Shown here piece after piece: positions 35,967 to 47,372 of a DNA stretch of 64,000 nucleotides. Under the pieces are notes generated by a model. That model did not search any database. It saw only the letters and a list, made by a program, of their open reading frames with translations, and was not told the DNA's origin. The translations under genes were made by a program, and so were the position numbers. Positions within the stretch are counted from its first letter, which is position 1, and each line of letters opens with the position of its first letter. The DNA is from Sulfitobacter marinus (GTDB lineage Bacteria > Pseudomonadota > Alphaproteobacteria > Rhodobacterales > Rhodobacteraceae). The stretch lies in NCBI RefSeq assembly GCF_900116285.1, contig NZ_FPAJ01000002.1, positions 62,001-126,000 on the forward strand, in the 5' to 3' direction.

Positions 35967-36734
35967 TTAGAAACGATCTTTGCGGGCGCGGATTTCAGCA
36001 AACACATCTGTGTCGGTGGCGTTTTCCATTCCCAACTCAGCGCGAATACCGGGATCGGCGGGGCGCAAAAAGGGGTTGGTTTCAAGTTCCGTTGAAAGCG
36101 TCGAGGGCACCGTCGGCACGCCATCCTTGCGCGCCTGATCGATTTCTCTTGAGCGAGATATAAGTGCCTGATTTTCAGGATCAACCGTTAACGCAAATTT
36201 TGCGTTTGATTGAGTGTATTCGTGGCCTGAACAGACGGTGGTATCGACGGGCAGTTTCATCAGCTTTTGCAGGCTGCCCCACATCTGCGCGGGGGTGCCT
36301 TCGAACAGGCGGCCACAGCCAAGCGCCATAAGGCTATCGGCAGTAAAGACACATTTCGCATCAGGGACATAAAGTGCAATATGCCCGACCGTGTGGCCAG
36401 AGACATCCATGATCTGCACGTCATGGCCAGCAAATGTGAATGTGTCGCCGTCTTCGACCGCGTGATCCAACGCGGGCAGGCGGTGGGCGTCGGCCTTGGC
36501 CCCCAGAATGCGCGCGGGGTGTTGCGCGGTTAGTTCAGGCACACCTTGGATATGGTCGGGATGGTGATGCGTCAGCCAGATTTCTGACAGCGTCCAGCCG
36601 AGTTCTTTTAACTTGTTAGAGATGGGGGCGGCCTCGGGCACGTCGATCAGCGCAACATGTCCGCTCGCTTGATCGCGCAACAGGAAGGCGTAGTTGTCTG
36701 AAAGGCAGGGAATTGTCACAAGATCGAACGGCAT
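35967..36734 (-). CDS. gloB: hydroxyacylglutathione hydrolase (glyoxalase II)
   Basis: Hydrolyses S-lactoylglutathione in methylglyoxal detoxification, 255 residues from the ATG at 36734 (a longer reading to 36818 is unconserved). The di-metal motif is THHHPDHIQG (about residues 54-63), SGHTVGHI near 110, TADSLMALGCGRLFEG near 132, and SGHEYTQSNAKFAL with the glutathione-binding residues near 170. The C-terminal helical domain is complete (NPFLRPADPGIR). Confidence 0.95.
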   Translation of the reverse strand: MPFDLVTIPCLSDNYAFLLRDQASGHVALIDVPEAAPISNKLKELGWTLSEIWLTHHHPDHIQGVPELTAQHPARILGAKADAHRLPALDHAVEDGDTFTFAGHDVQIMDVSGHTVGHIALYVPDAKCVFTADSLMALGCGRLFEGTPAQMWGSLQKLMKLPVDTTVCSGHEYTQSNAKFALTVDPENQALISRSREIDQARKDGVPTVPSTLSTELETNPFLRPADPGIRAELGMENATDTDVFAEIRARKDRF

Positions 36735-36930
36735 GGCGGGGCTCCTGACTGGGCATTTGGGGTGATAGTACCCTCCGCATACCGAGGGGCAAGGGGATAA
36801 CAGATGTTCAGGCGGCAAGAACGCATGTGTCTTGCCAGGCTCGAAATCAAATCGGCGTTTGCATGTCTCTTTTGCAAATGAACGGTTCGGGCTAAGGTCT
36901 GACTATCTGATCCGGCAAAAGGTCCGCCCT

Positions 36931-37677
36931 ATGCATCTTGACGTACAAGATCTGCGCAACTTCTATTATCGCAGCGCGCTAGGCCGTGCCGCGCAGTTCT
37001 CTTTGCGCAGCCGTATGCTTGAGCTGTGGCCCGAAGCGAAGGGGCAGACTGTGGTGGGTTTCGGCTTTGCCGCACCGTTGCTGCGGCCCTATCTGGCGGA
37101 TGCGCGCAGGGTGATGACCCTTATGCCCGGCCCGCAGGGGGTTATGCCGTGGCCTGCGGGGATGGCAAACACATCTGTCCTGACCGAAGAAACGCTTTGG
37201 CCGATTGAGACAGGCCATGTGGACAAACTCGTTCTGCTGCACGGGCTTGAGACATCGGACAGGCAGGGTGATCTGCTGGAAGAATGCTGGCGCGTTTTGG
37301 GGCCGGGGGGCAGGGCTTTGTTTATCGTGCCCAACCGTGCGGGCCTGTGGGCGCGGCGTGATCTTACGCCGTTTGGCTATGGGCGGCCCTATTCGCCGGG
37401 CCAGCTTGAGACACAATTGCGCAAACACCAGTTTCTGCCCGAACGCCAATTGGGTGCGCTATATCAAATGCCGTCACCAAAGCGGGTCTGGATGAGATCC
37501 GGCAAGCTGTTCGAGAAATTCGGGCGTCACGTGCCGACGATGATGGCGGGGGGCGCTGTCATGGTCGAGGTCACAAAGCTGGTCTATCCCCCCAAGGGCA
37601 AAGTCGAACGCCGCGCTGCGCGCAGGTCAATTCGCGTGTTGGAAGGCGTCGGGTCGCCAATCGTCAAACCAGTGTGA
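36931..37677 (+). CDS. class I SAM-dependent methyltransferase
   Basis: Protein of 248 residues from the ATG at 36931; earlier in-frame codons look unconserved. It begins [22 protein letters not shown], the SAM-binding strand is [16 protein letters not shown] (a weak version of the GxGxG loop), and there is [21 protein letters not shown] near residue 125, the motif of methyltransferase type-11 proteins. Substrate unknown. It is divergent from gloB, an arrangement I associate with Rhodobacterales. Confidence 0.82.
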   Translation: MHLDVQDLRNFYYRSALGRAAQFSLRSRMLELWPEAKGQTVVGFGFAAPLLRPYLADARRVMTLMPGPQGVMPWPAGMANTSVLTEETLWPIETGHVDKLVLLHGLETSDRQGDLLEECWRVLGPGGRALFIVPNRAGLWARRDLTPFGYGRPYSPGQLETQLRKHQFLPERQLGALYQMPSPKRVWMRSGKLFEKFGRHVPTMMAGGAVMVEVTKLVYPPKGKVERRAARRSIRVLEGVGSPIVKPV

Positions 37678-37758
37678 CAAATACACGTACTGGTTAAAGG
37701 GCTGGCTAGAATCGTTTCCAAATGGTTAATGGTGCTGCACCCTCGTGGATAGGGCGGT

Positions 37759-37772
37759 TTGACACGGGTCAA
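37759..37772. promoter_or_regulatory. FNR/Crp-type box TTGAC-N4-GTCAA upstream of the ATP synthase operon
   Basis: TTGAC-ACGG-GTCAA is a perfect 5+5 inverted repeat matching the FnrL/Dnr consensus TTGA(C/T)-N4-(G/A)TCAA; the arms extend by one more base on each side. A -10-like TAAGAAT (37796-37802) lies so that a start near 37807 would put the box at about -41.5, the class II activator position. It is about 190 bases before atpH. Confidence 0.5.
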
Positions 37773-37960
37773 AGCGTCGCAGTTCAAGAGGGCGCTAAGA
37801 ATAAGGGGCGGTTTCCGGTCAGAACCTCACTATACTGTGTTGCGGGGCGCAAACCTGTCTGCTACATCGGCCCTGATTTTGACGTCTTGGGTTAATTCAA
37901 GCCGCGCCAACACCCCGGTGACGCGAGTTATTCGCATATCCGGCACTGACGTACGAGAGG

Positions 37961-38527
37961 ATGGACGTGTCCGAAACAGCATCGATCTCTACAGGTATCG
38001 CAAACCGCTATGCGACTGCCGTGTATGAACTGGCCTCTGAGGCCAAAACCCTTCCAAAGATTGAAAAAGATCTTGATGCGCTGCAAGCCGCTTTGGCTGA
38101 CAGCGAAGATTTTCAGGACCTGATCCATTCGCCGATCTACACGCGCGAACAGCAGGCTTCCTCGATCAGCGCCATCGCCAAAAAGATGGGCCTGTCTGAT
38201 ACAATGTCTAAAACGCTAGAGCTCATGGCAAACAAGCGCCGCTTGTTCGTTATGCCCCAGCTGATCCAGAACCTGCGCGAGATTATCGCGGTGGAAAAGG
38301 GCGAAGTCACCGCTGATGTGGTTTCGGCCAAGGCGCTTACCAAGGCGCAATCTGATAAATTGTCCAAGTCGCTCGCTGCGACGACCGGCAAAAAAATAAC
38401 GTTGAATGCGACCGTTGATGAAACTCTCATCGGCGGTCTTATCGTCAAAGTGGGCTCTAAGATGATCGACACGTCGATCCGCTCAAAGCTCAATTCCCTC
38501 CAGAATGTAATGAAAGAGGTCGGATAA
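37961..38527 (+). CDS. atpH: F1Fo ATP synthase delta subunit
   Basis: Peripheral-stalk subunit linking F1 to the Fo b subunits, 188 residues. It shows GIANRYATAVYELASEAKTLP at the N-terminus and the C-terminal LIGGLIVKVGSKMIDTSIRSKLNSLQ motif that is diagnostic of delta/OSCP. First gene of atpHAGDC. Start ATG 37961 follows AGAGG; a GTG two codons later is also possible. The Fo genes (atpIBEF) are absent, as expected for alphaproteobacteria, where they form a separate operon. Confidence 0.96.
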   Translation: MDVSETASISTGIANRYATAVYELASEAKTLPKIEKDLDALQAALADSEDFQDLIHSPIYTREQQASSISAIAKKMGLSDTMSKTLELMANKRRLFVMPQLIQNLREIIAVEKGEVTADVVSAKALTKAQSDKLSKSLAATTGKKITLNATVDETLIGGLIVKVGSKMIDTSIRSKLNSLQNVMKEVG

Positions 38528-40066
38528 ATGGGTATCCAAGCTGCAGAAATTTCTGCGATCCTTAAGGACCAGATCAAGAACTTTGGTCAAGAAGCAGAAG
38601 TCGCCGAAGTTGGCCGCGTTCTGTCCGTTGGCGATGGTATCGCTCGTGTATATGGTCTGGACAATGTCCAAGCCGGCGAGATGGTCGAATTCCCCGGTGG
38701 TATCATGGGCATGGCCCTGAACCTTGAAACCGACAACGTCGGTGTTGTTATCTTTGGGTCCGACCGCGACATCAAAGAAGGCGACACAGTCAAGCGCACC
38801 AACTCCATCGTGGACGTTCCAATCGGCAACGGCCTGCTGGGTCGTGTTGTTGACGGTCTGGGTAACCCCATTGACGGCAAAGGCCCCATCGCATCCACCG
38901 AGCGTGGCCTTGCAGATGTTAAAGCCCCCGGCATTATCCCACGTAAATCGGTTCACGAACCAATGGCGACAGGCCTCAAGTCTGTTGACGCGATGATCCC
39001 TGTTGGCCGTGGCCAGCGCGAATTGATCATTGGTGACCGTCAAACTGGTAAAACAGCTGTCGCACTTGACGCGATCCTGAACCAACAGCAAGTCAACGCC
39101 GCCGCTGGCGACGACGAAAGCAAGAAAATGTACTGCGTGTACGTTGCGATCGGTCAAAAGCGTTCGACTGTTGCCCAGCTTGTTAAAAAGCTCGAAGAAA
39201 CCGGCGCGATTGAATATTCTATCGTTGTTGCCGCGACCGCGTCCGAGCCTGCACCAATGCAGTACCTCGCACCGTACTCTGCGACAGCCATGGCGGAATT
39301 CTTCCGCGACAACGGCCGCCACGCTTTGATCATCTATGATGACTTGTCCAAGCAGGCTGTTTCTTATCGCCAAATGTCCCTGCTGCTGCGTCGTCCACCC
39401 GGCCGCGAAGCGTACCCAGGTGACGTTTTCTATCTTCACTCCCGGTTGCTTGAGCGTTCCGCGAAACTGGGCGATGACGCAGGCAACGGCTCTTTGACAG
39501 CTTTGCCAATCATTGAAACTCAAGGCGGCGACGTTTCGGCGTTTATTCCAACCAACGTGATTTCGATCACCGACGGTCAGATCTTCCTTGAAACCGAATT
39601 GTTCTACCAAGGCATCCGCCCTGCTGTGAACACCGGTCTGTCGGTTTCGCGCGTTGGTTCCTCTGCTCAAACCAAAGCAATGTCTTCTGTTGCTGGTCCG
39701 GTTAAACTGTCCTTGGCTCAGTACCGCGAAATGGCGGCCTTTGCTCAGTTCGGTTCCGACCTTGACGCATCCACACAGCAATTGCTGGCCCGTGGTGCAC
39801 GTCTTACAGAACTGATGAAGCAGCCACAGTACTCCCCTCTGACCAACGCCGAGATCGTCTGCGTTATCTATGCGGGTACAAAGGGCTTCCTTGACAAAAT
39901 CGACGTTAAAGAAGTCGGCCGCTTTGAAGCCGGTCTGCTGGCGCACCTGCGCAGCAAGCACGCTGATCTGATGAAAGACATCACCGAAAACGATCGCAAG
40001 GTTAAGGATGAGCTGGAAGACAAGATCAAAGCTGCCATCGAATCTTTCGCCGCTGACTTCGCTTAA
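38528..40066 (+). CDS. atpA: F1Fo ATP synthase alpha subunit
   Basis: Non-catalytic nucleotide-binding subunit of the F1 hexamer, 512 residues. Start codon immediately follows the atpH stop. The Walker A is GDRQTGKTA (about residues 169-177); the arginine finger region is in [11 protein letters not shown]...[12 protein letters not shown] (about residue 375). The N-terminal beta-barrel begins [25 protein letters not shown]. Codon use is strongly biased toward highly expressed patterns. Confidence 0.98.
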   Translation: MGIQAAEISAILKDQIKNFGQEAEVAEVGRVLSVGDGIARVYGLDNVQAGEMVEFPGGIMGMALNLETDNVGVVIFGSDRDIKEGDTVKRTNSIVDVPIGNGLLGRVVDGLGNPIDGKGPIASTERGLADVKAPGIIPRKSVHEPMATGLKSVDAMIPVGRGQRELIIGDRQTGKTAVALDAILNQQQVNAAAGDDESKKMYCVYVAIGQKRSTVAQLVKKLEETGAIEYSIVVAATASEPAPMQYLAPYSATAMAEFFRDNGRHALIIYDDLSKQAVSYRQMSLLLRRPPGREAYPGDVFYLHSRLLERSAKLGDDAGNGSLTALPIIETQGGDVSAFIPTNVISITDGQIFLETELFYQGIRPAVNTGLSVSRVGSSAQTKAMSSVAGPVKLSLAQYREMAAFAQFGSDLDASTQQLLARGARLTELMKQPQYSPLTNAEIVCVIYAGTKGFLDKIDVKEVGRFEAGLLAHLRSKHADLMKDITENDRKVKDELEDKIKAAIESFAADFA

Positions 40067-40080
40067 GGGAGGGAAGGCAG

Positions 40081-42403
<2,323 letters not shown>

Positions 42404-42416
42404 GGAGCGCTGAAAA

Positions 42417-42854
42417 ATGGCAGACACAATGCAATTCGACCTCGTTTCGCCAGAGCGGCGGCTGGCCTCGATGCAGGTGACGGCCGTTCAGATTCCCGGG
42501 TCTGATGGGGACATGACAGCAATGCCTGATCATGCCCCCACGATCACCACGTTGCGCCCCGGTGTGCTGCGTGTTGATGGCCCCGGAGGTGCTACGGAAT
42601 ATGTTGTGACCGGCGGCTTTGCCGAGATCTCAGCCAGTGGTGTGTCGGTTCTTGCCGAACGTGCCGTGCCAAAGGGTGCAATGACCCAAGAGCATCTGGA
42701 CGAGATGATGGAAGAAGCCAAAACAATGTACGCGACGGCCAAAGACAATTTTGTCAATGAGCCGGGCCCTGTTGATGACGCGGCCAAGCTATTGTCTGAC
42801 ATGGTTGCCCTTGGAGATCACATCGGGTTGTCGAGCAAACAACCCAACCTTTGA
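42417..42854 (+). CDS. atpC: F1Fo ATP synthase epsilon subunit
   Basis: Rotor subunit of 145 residues with the N-terminal beta sandwich ([42 protein letters not shown] region, MPDHAP about residues 38-43). A short C-terminal helical part follows and looks less conserved than the inhibitory helices of gammaproteobacteria. TAAGGAG at the atpD stop gives its ribosome site. Last gene of the operon, followed by a strong terminator. Confidence 0.96.
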   Translation: MADTMQFDLVSPERRLASMQVTAVQIPGSDGDMTAMPDHAPTITTLRPGVLRVDGPGGATEYVVTGGFAEISASGVSVLAERAVPKGAMTQEHLDEMMEEAKTMYATAKDNFVNEPGPVDDAAKLLSDMVALGDHIGLSSKQPNL

Positions 42855-42876
42855 TCTTCAGATCGCATAAATGATT

Positions 42877-42904
42877 AAAGGGCCTCGCAATGCGGGGCCT
42901 TTTC
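42877..42904 (+). terminator. rho-independent terminator of atpHAGDC
   Basis: AAAGGGCCTCGC and GCGGGGCCTTTT form a 12-bp stem (two G-T pairs) around AAT, ending in T's. Confidence 0.9.
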
Positions 42905-42972
42905 TATTTCCGATGATCACATTAAGCTTTGTTAACCTATTGGATTATCAAGCTAAGGCTCAGTAACACTGC

Positions 42973-43323
42973 ATGAAACGGATGGATGGAAATACTGTAG
43001 GCGTCGAAAGCGGGGAGACATTGCTTTTCTCTGATTTCGAGGATGGCGGCGATATGTGGTCCGGCACCGGCGAACGCGAACGCCGCCAGCGTATTATTTT
43101 CTCAACACCGTTTAAATCGCCGCCGACCGTACAAGCGTCACTGGCCCTTTGGGACGTTGACGCAGCCACGGTGATGCGCGGTGATCTGATATCGGAAAAT
43201 ATCGCTGAAGAGGGTTTTGATCTGGTTTTCAAAACCTGGGGGGACACGCGCTTTGCCCGTGCCCGGGTTGCGTGGCTGGCGATAGGTCCGCTGCCCCGCG
43301 AGGATGATTGGGACCTTTACTAA
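42973..43323 (+). CDS. H-type lectin domain protein
   Basis: Protein of 116 residues, with the pattern RRQRIIFSTPFKSPPTVQASLALWDVD, then ENIAEEGFDLVFKTWGDTRFARARVAWLAIGP. This matches H-type lectin (discoidin II/HPA-like) domains: an F-x-x-P-F...PP-V motif and the final strand with W-A-I-G. There is no signal peptide, so it is probably cytoplasmic or exported by an unusual route. GalNAc-type binding is known for eukaryotic members; ligand here is unknown. It lies alone between atpC and prs. Confidence 0.8.
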   Translation: MKRMDGNTVGVESGETLLFSDFEDGGDMWSGTGERERRQRIIFSTPFKSPPTVQASLALWDVDAATVMRGDLISENIAEEGFDLVFKTWGDTRFARARVAWLAIGPLPREDDWDLY

Positions 43324-43347
43324 AGGCCCCAACAGTTGCCCGCCCGC

Positions 43348-44367
43348 TTAGCTGGGGTTGTACATACCGTCATATATTGGTTCGAGGGATTCCGCGTCAA
43401 ACAGCGAGGATACCGAGGTGCCGTTCCAGATGTTCAGGATCGCTTGGGCAAAGATCGGTGCCGTTGGCACAATCCGAATGTTTTCAGCCTGTTTGACGGC
43501 ATCGGTGGGCTGGATGCTGTCGGTGATCACCAGCGACTTCATCACGGAATCCTTGATCCGCTGAACGGCAGGGCCGGACATGACGCCGTGGCTGATATAG
43601 GAATGCACTTCCTTGGCACCGGCTTCCAGCAGTACTTCGGCGGCCTTACAGAGGGTACCAGCGGTGTCGCAAATATCGTCCACGATCAGGCACACCTTGT
43701 CGGTGACATCCCCGATCACAGTCATTTCAGACACTTCGCCAGCTTTCTCGCGGCGTTTATCGACGATGGCAAGCGGCGAGTTAATGCGTTTGGCCAACTC
43801 GCGGGCGCGTGCCACGCCACCCACATCGGGCGAGATGACCATCAATTCGTCCATGCGATCTTTGAACTCATTCTTGATATCAAGGGCAAAGACCGGCGAT
43901 GCGTAAAGGTTATCCACGGGGATGTCGAAGAAGCCCTGAATCTGCGCGGCGTGCAGGTCCATCGTCAGGATGCGTTCGATGCCTGTGCCGACCATCATGT
44001 TCGCCACTAGCTTGGCTGTGATGGGTGTACGGGCCTTGGTGCGGCGATCCTGACGGGCATAGCCAAAGTATGGCAGGACAGCCGTGACACGTGCGGCTGA
44101 CGACCGGCGCAGGGCGTCTGCCATGACCAGCAGTTCCATCAGGTTGTCATTAGCTGGGTTCGATGTCGGCTGGATGATGAACATATCCTCGCCGCGTACG
44201 TTCTCGAAAACCTCGACGAAAACTTCGCTGTCGTTGAAACGTTCAACCCGCGCATTCACCAATCCGACATTCACCCCGCGGTGCAGCGACATGCGCCGTG
44301 CAATCGCTTTGGCCAATGGCATGTTCGCATTACCTGAGATCAGTTTGGGTTCGGATGTTTGAGCCAT
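43348..44367 (-). CDS. prs: ribose-phosphate pyrophosphokinase
   Basis: Makes PRPP from ribose-5-phosphate and ATP for purine, pyrimidine, NAD and His synthesis; 339 residues from the ATG at 44367 (two codons upstream there is another ATG). Motifs: [38 protein letters not shown] (catalytic flexible loop near residue 105), [19 protein letters not shown] and the PRPP loop [14 protein letters not shown] (about residue 240). Confidence 0.97.
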   Translation of the reverse strand: MAQTSEPKLISGNANMPLAKAIARRMSLHRGVNVGLVNARVERFNDSEVFVEVFENVRGEDMFIIQPTSNPANDNLMELLVMADALRRSSAARVTAVLPYFGYARQDRRTKARTPITAKLVANMMVGTGIERILTMDLHAAQIQGFFDIPVDNLYASPVFALDIKNEFKDRMDELMVISPDVGGVARARELAKRINSPLAIVDKRREKAGEVSEMTVIGDVTDKVCLIVDDICDTAGTLCKAAEVLLEAGAKEVHSYISHGVMSGPAVQRIKDSVMKSLVITDSIQPTDAVKQAENIRIVPTAPIFAQAILNIWNGTSVSSLFDAESLEPIYDGMYNPS

Positions 44368-44476
44368 GTGCAAAGGGTCCCCGGTTGCATAACATGTGAC
44401 AGATTCGTGACGTTGACTCCGCTTAACATGACCTTACGGTCTGGCAAAGCTACCCGGGACTGGATCGGAGACCTTA

Positions 44477-45076
44477 ATGCCCCATATAGACTATTTTTTT
44501 GCGACTCTTTCGCCATATGCCTATTTGGCGGGAAATCGGCTGGAGGAAATCGCGTTAAAGCATAGTGCGACGATCACCTATAAGCCGTTTGATCTGATTA
44601 CGGGTTTCGGGCGGACGGGGGGGCAACCGCCCAAAGACCGGCACCCCAGCCGGCAGGAATACCGCGCGATTGAATTGCCCCGTCAGGCCAAGAAACTGGG
44701 CATGCCATTCAATCTGAAACCGGCGTTTTGGCCGACAAATGGTGCCCCGTCGTCCTATGCGATTATCGCCGCGCAAAACGAGGGTGGCGGCGATGTTGGC
44801 AAGCTGTGCCAGTTGATCATGCAAGCCGTTTGGGTCGAGGACCGCGACATCGCCCAAGACGACGTGGTGCGCGACTGCCTTGCCAAGGCGGGATTTGACC
44901 CCGCAGTCGCAGACAAAGGGTTGCTGCAAGGGGCCGACACCTATGCCCGAAACCTAGAAGAGGCCGTTGAAAAGGGTGTGTTCGGTGCGCCGTTCTATAT
45001 TCTAGATGATGGTCAAAAGTTTTGGGGCCAAGACCGGCTGGAAGATCTTGAAATGTGTTTGGATGGCCGTTTGTGA
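44477..45076 (+). CDS. 2-hydroxychromene-2-carboxylate isomerase (DsbA/kappa-GST family)
   Basis: Protein of 199 residues. It opens with IDYFFATLSPYAYLAG, the Y-F-x-x-x-S-P-x-x-x-L motif in which Ser replaces the Cys of DsbA proteins. It has YKPFDLITGFGRTGGQ near residue 35 and ends EKGVFGAPFYILDDGQKFWGQDRLEDL, the cis-Pro thioredoxin-fold element. Family members use glutathione to isomerise chromene carboxylates in aromatic (naphthalene) breakdown. An actual aromatic pathway is not visible here, so the substrate is an assumption. It is overlapped by the alpha/beta hydrolase gene (GTGA). Confidence 0.9.
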   Translation: MPHIDYFFATLSPYAYLAGNRLEEIALKHSATITYKPFDLITGFGRTGGQPPKDRHPSRQEYRAIELPRQAKKLGMPFNLKPAFWPTNGAPSSYAIIAAQNEGGGDVGKLCQLIMQAVWVEDRDIAQDDVVRDCLAKAGFDPAVADKGLLQGADTYARNLEEAVEKGVFGAPFYILDDGQKFWGQDRLEDLEMCLDGRL

Positions 45077-45861
45077 CGCTTAAGACTTTTTCGCGCAGCT
45101 TTGGGCATGGTCCCCGTCGCGCATTGGCAATTCATTGTACGCTGGCCCATTCCGGCGCGTGGCGCGGCGTGGCCGAGGCTTTGTCCGACGATTTGACCCT
45201 GCTGGCCTACGATCTGCCCTCGCATGGGAAATCGGGCGACTGGGACGGGCAGGGCAATGTGCATGATGTGGCGACCGATATGGCCCGTGCCTTGCTGACC
45301 GAGCCGATGGATATTATCGGCCATTCTTTCGGGGCGACCGTGGGTATGCGTCTGGCAATAGAAAGCCCCGAACTGGTGCGCAGCTTGACCATGTTTGAAC
45401 CGGTCTATTTTGCCGCTGCCCTGATCGATGATCCTGACCGGGTGCGCGCCGCAGATCGCAACAGCGCCGCCTTCAACGTCGCCTACGAGAGTGGCGACAC
45501 CATGGAGGCCGCACGCATTTTCAATACCGGCTGGGGCGATGGCAGTGGCTGGGAAAAGACCCCCGAAAAGCTGCGCCAGTATATGGCGGACCGCATCCAT
45601 TATGTGCCGGCCAGTCAGCCGTTTTTGCGCGACGATAGCGCGGGTTTGTTACAGCCCGGGATGTTTGAGCGCGCGATCATGCCGGTGCTGCTGATGGATG
45701 GCGCGACCTCGGGCGATATGGCCTTTGCAATCAATGAATCGCTGGCCAAGCGGTTGCCAAACGTCACCTGCCGCACCATCGCAGGGGCAGGGCACATGGC
45801 CCCGCTGACGCATCCGGTGGCAGTTGCTGATGAAATCCGGGCGCTTCTGGCGGAAACCTAG
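45073..45861 (+). CDS. alpha/beta hydrolase
   Basis: Protein of 262 residues. Start GTG at 45073 overlaps the upstream stop (GTGA), implying coupling to the isomerase gene; a longer in-frame reading to 45055 also exists. The nucleophile elbow is IIGHSFGATVG (Ser about residue 83); HCTLAHSGAWRGVAEAL supplies the oxyanion strand and AGAGHMAPLTHP the catalytic His (about residue 240). DLPSHGKSGDW near 47 is the usual cap loop. An esterase or haloperoxidase-like enzyme; substrate unknown. Confidence 0.88.
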   Translation: MTLKTFSRSFGHGPRRALAIHCTLAHSGAWRGVAEALSDDLTLLAYDLPSHGKSGDWDGQGNVHDVATDMARALLTEPMDIIGHSFGATVGMRLAIESPELVRSLTMFEPVYFAAALIDDPDRVRAADRNSAAFNVAYESGDTMEAARIFNTGWGDGSGWEKTPEKLRQYMADRIHYVPASQPFLRDDSAGLLQPGMFERAIMPVLLMDGATSGDMAFAINESLAKRLPNVTCRTIAGAGHMAPLTHPVAVADEIRALLAET

Positions 45862-45864
45862 CGG

Positions 45865-46902
45865 TTAGAAATGCGAAAGAAACTGGTCGATCGCAGGTTT
45901 CCCGATTGACCAGTCGCAGACCAGCCGCGCCCCAAGCAATTCTTCAGGGTCATCGCCCTCAAGCGATCCGTTCCAGATGTAGTATTTGGCACCGGCGTCA
46001 TGCAGCTTTTGGTGAATGCGGCGTGGCCAGCTGGCGAAAATCATATTGGCATCTGGCTGATGCAAAAACGCTGCCCCCGCCGCGCGCAACCCAGCGACAA
46101 GATGCGCCGCGCTGTCATTGGCCTGCTGTGCCATCGTCATCCACAGATCATCCTGCATATATCCCGCCATTTGCGCCGATAGATAACGGTGCTTGGAAAA
46201 CAGATGGGCCCCGCGCTTGCGGCGTAATTCGAACTCCCACGCTTTGGTTGGGTCAAAAAACACAACTGCTTCGACCCCCATGCAGCCGTTCTTGGTGCCG
46301 CCAAAGCTCACCACATCAACGCCAGCTTTCCATGTCATCTCGGCCGGGGTGCACCCCAATGCCACCAGCGCGTTGGCAAAACGTGCCCCATCCAGATGCA
46401 CGGGCAGGTCATAGCCTTTCGCCACGGTCGTCAGCGCGCGGATCTCGTCCAAGGTGTGCACCGACCCGCGCTCGGTGACTTGGGTGATCGACACCGGCCC
46501 GCGCTGCGCGCCATGCACATTGCCGTCGGGGTGCTTTTCAATGGCGCGGCGCAAGGCGTCTGGCGTCATCATGTCGTCGGTTTCGATCACGGTCAGCTTG
46601 GCCGCGCCGGCATAGAACTCCGGCGCGTTGCATTCGTCTTCGTTAATGTGAGAGGTGGTCGAACAAAATATCGTCTGCCACGGTTTGGCATAGCAGGCCA
46701 GCGCCAGCGCATTAGCCGCCGTGCCAGTGGCGACCAGATATACCTCAGCCTGAGGGGCCTCGAACGCGGTGCGAATGGCATCGCGCACCTCGTCCATAAT
46801 CGCATCCTTGCCATAGGGCATCGCGTGCCCCTCGTTGGCTTGGGTCAACCGCGCCATGATCTGGGGGTGAACGGGGCCTGCGTTGTCAGAGGCAAAAAAC
46901 AT
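45865..46902 (-). CDS. low-specificity L-threonine aldolase family protein
   Basis: PLP-dependent beta-eliminating lyase of 345 residues cleaving beta-hydroxy amino acids such as threonine to glycine plus acetaldehyde. Motifs: FASDNAGPVHPQI at the N-terminus, GTAANALAL near residue 60, HINEDECNAPEFY near 85, HLDGARFANALVALG near 170, and the PLP lysine in VSFGGTKNGCMGVEAV (about residue 204). Its stop lies 3 bases from the convergent hydrolase; its start shares one base with the YcgN gene stop. Confidence 0.93.
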   Translation of the reverse strand: MFFASDNAGPVHPQIMARLTQANEGHAMPYGKDAIMDEVRDAIRTAFEAPQAEVYLVATGTAANALALACYAKPWQTIFCSTTSHINEDECNAPEFYAGAAKLTVIETDDMMTPDALRRAIEKHPDGNVHGAQRGPVSITQVTERGSVHTLDEIRALTTVAKGYDLPVHLDGARFANALVALGCTPAEMTWKAGVDVVSFGGTKNGCMGVEAVVFFDPTKAWEFELRRKRGAHLFSKHRYLSAQMAGYMQDDLWMTMAQQANDSAAHLVAGLRAAGAAFLHQPDANMIFASWPRRIHQKLHDAGAKYYIWNGSLEGDDPEELLGARLVCDWSIGKPAIDQFLSHF

Positions 46903-47372
46903 CAGGTCGGCTCCTCAATGATATGATCTTCCCATTCCTCGAACGGGGTATCGAATTCTGAAACGGTGCCATATTGCACCGAAATACCGGCGGTATGCAC
47001 GCTGTCCGGATCGCCGGAAATCAGCGGATGCCAATCATACAGCGGTTTACCCTGCCACAGCAGGCGATAGGCGCAGGTCAGCGGCATCCAATAGGCATGG
47101 GTGTCCAGATTTTCAGGCTTAAGCACGATGCAATCGGGTACAAATTGATGGCGGTTTTCATAATGGGTGCAGCGACAGGTGGCATCGTCCAGCAACCGGC
47201 AGGCCACGCGGGTCAAGGCGACTTCTTGTGTGTCCTCGTCCTCAAGCTTGTTGAGGCAGCATTTTCCGCAGCCATCACACAGGGCTTCCCATTCGGCAGG
47301 GGACATCTGGGCAAGGGGTTTCTTCTCCCAAAACCGTTTCGCCAAGCCCTTGGCCGCAATCGGATCGGTCAT
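46902..47372 (-). CDS. YcgN-family cysteine cluster protein
   Basis: Protein of 156 residues with the cluster CDGCGKCCLNKL (residues about 33-44), then CRLLDDATCRCTHYENR and PDCIVL. Such conserved Cys positions match the UPF0260/YcgN family (putative zinc or Fe-S chelation; biochemical role unknown). It overlaps ribF (47369-47372, ATGA) and the aldolase gene by one base, so ribF-ycgN-aldolase form one transcription unit. Confidence 0.92.
   Translation of the reverse strand: MTDPIAAKGLAKRFWEKKPLAQMSPAEWEALCDGCGKCCLNKLEDEDTQEVALTRVACRLLDDATCRCTHYENRHQFVPDCIVLKPENLDTHAYWMPLTCAYRLLWQGKPLYDWHPLISGDPDSVHTAGISVQYGTVSEFDTPFEEWEDHIIEEPT

Noticed and set aside
42922..42935. CtrA-type site TTAA-N-TTAA before the lectin gene
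   Set aside because: The spacer is 6 bases instead of the required 7, and flanks do not match the extended consensus.
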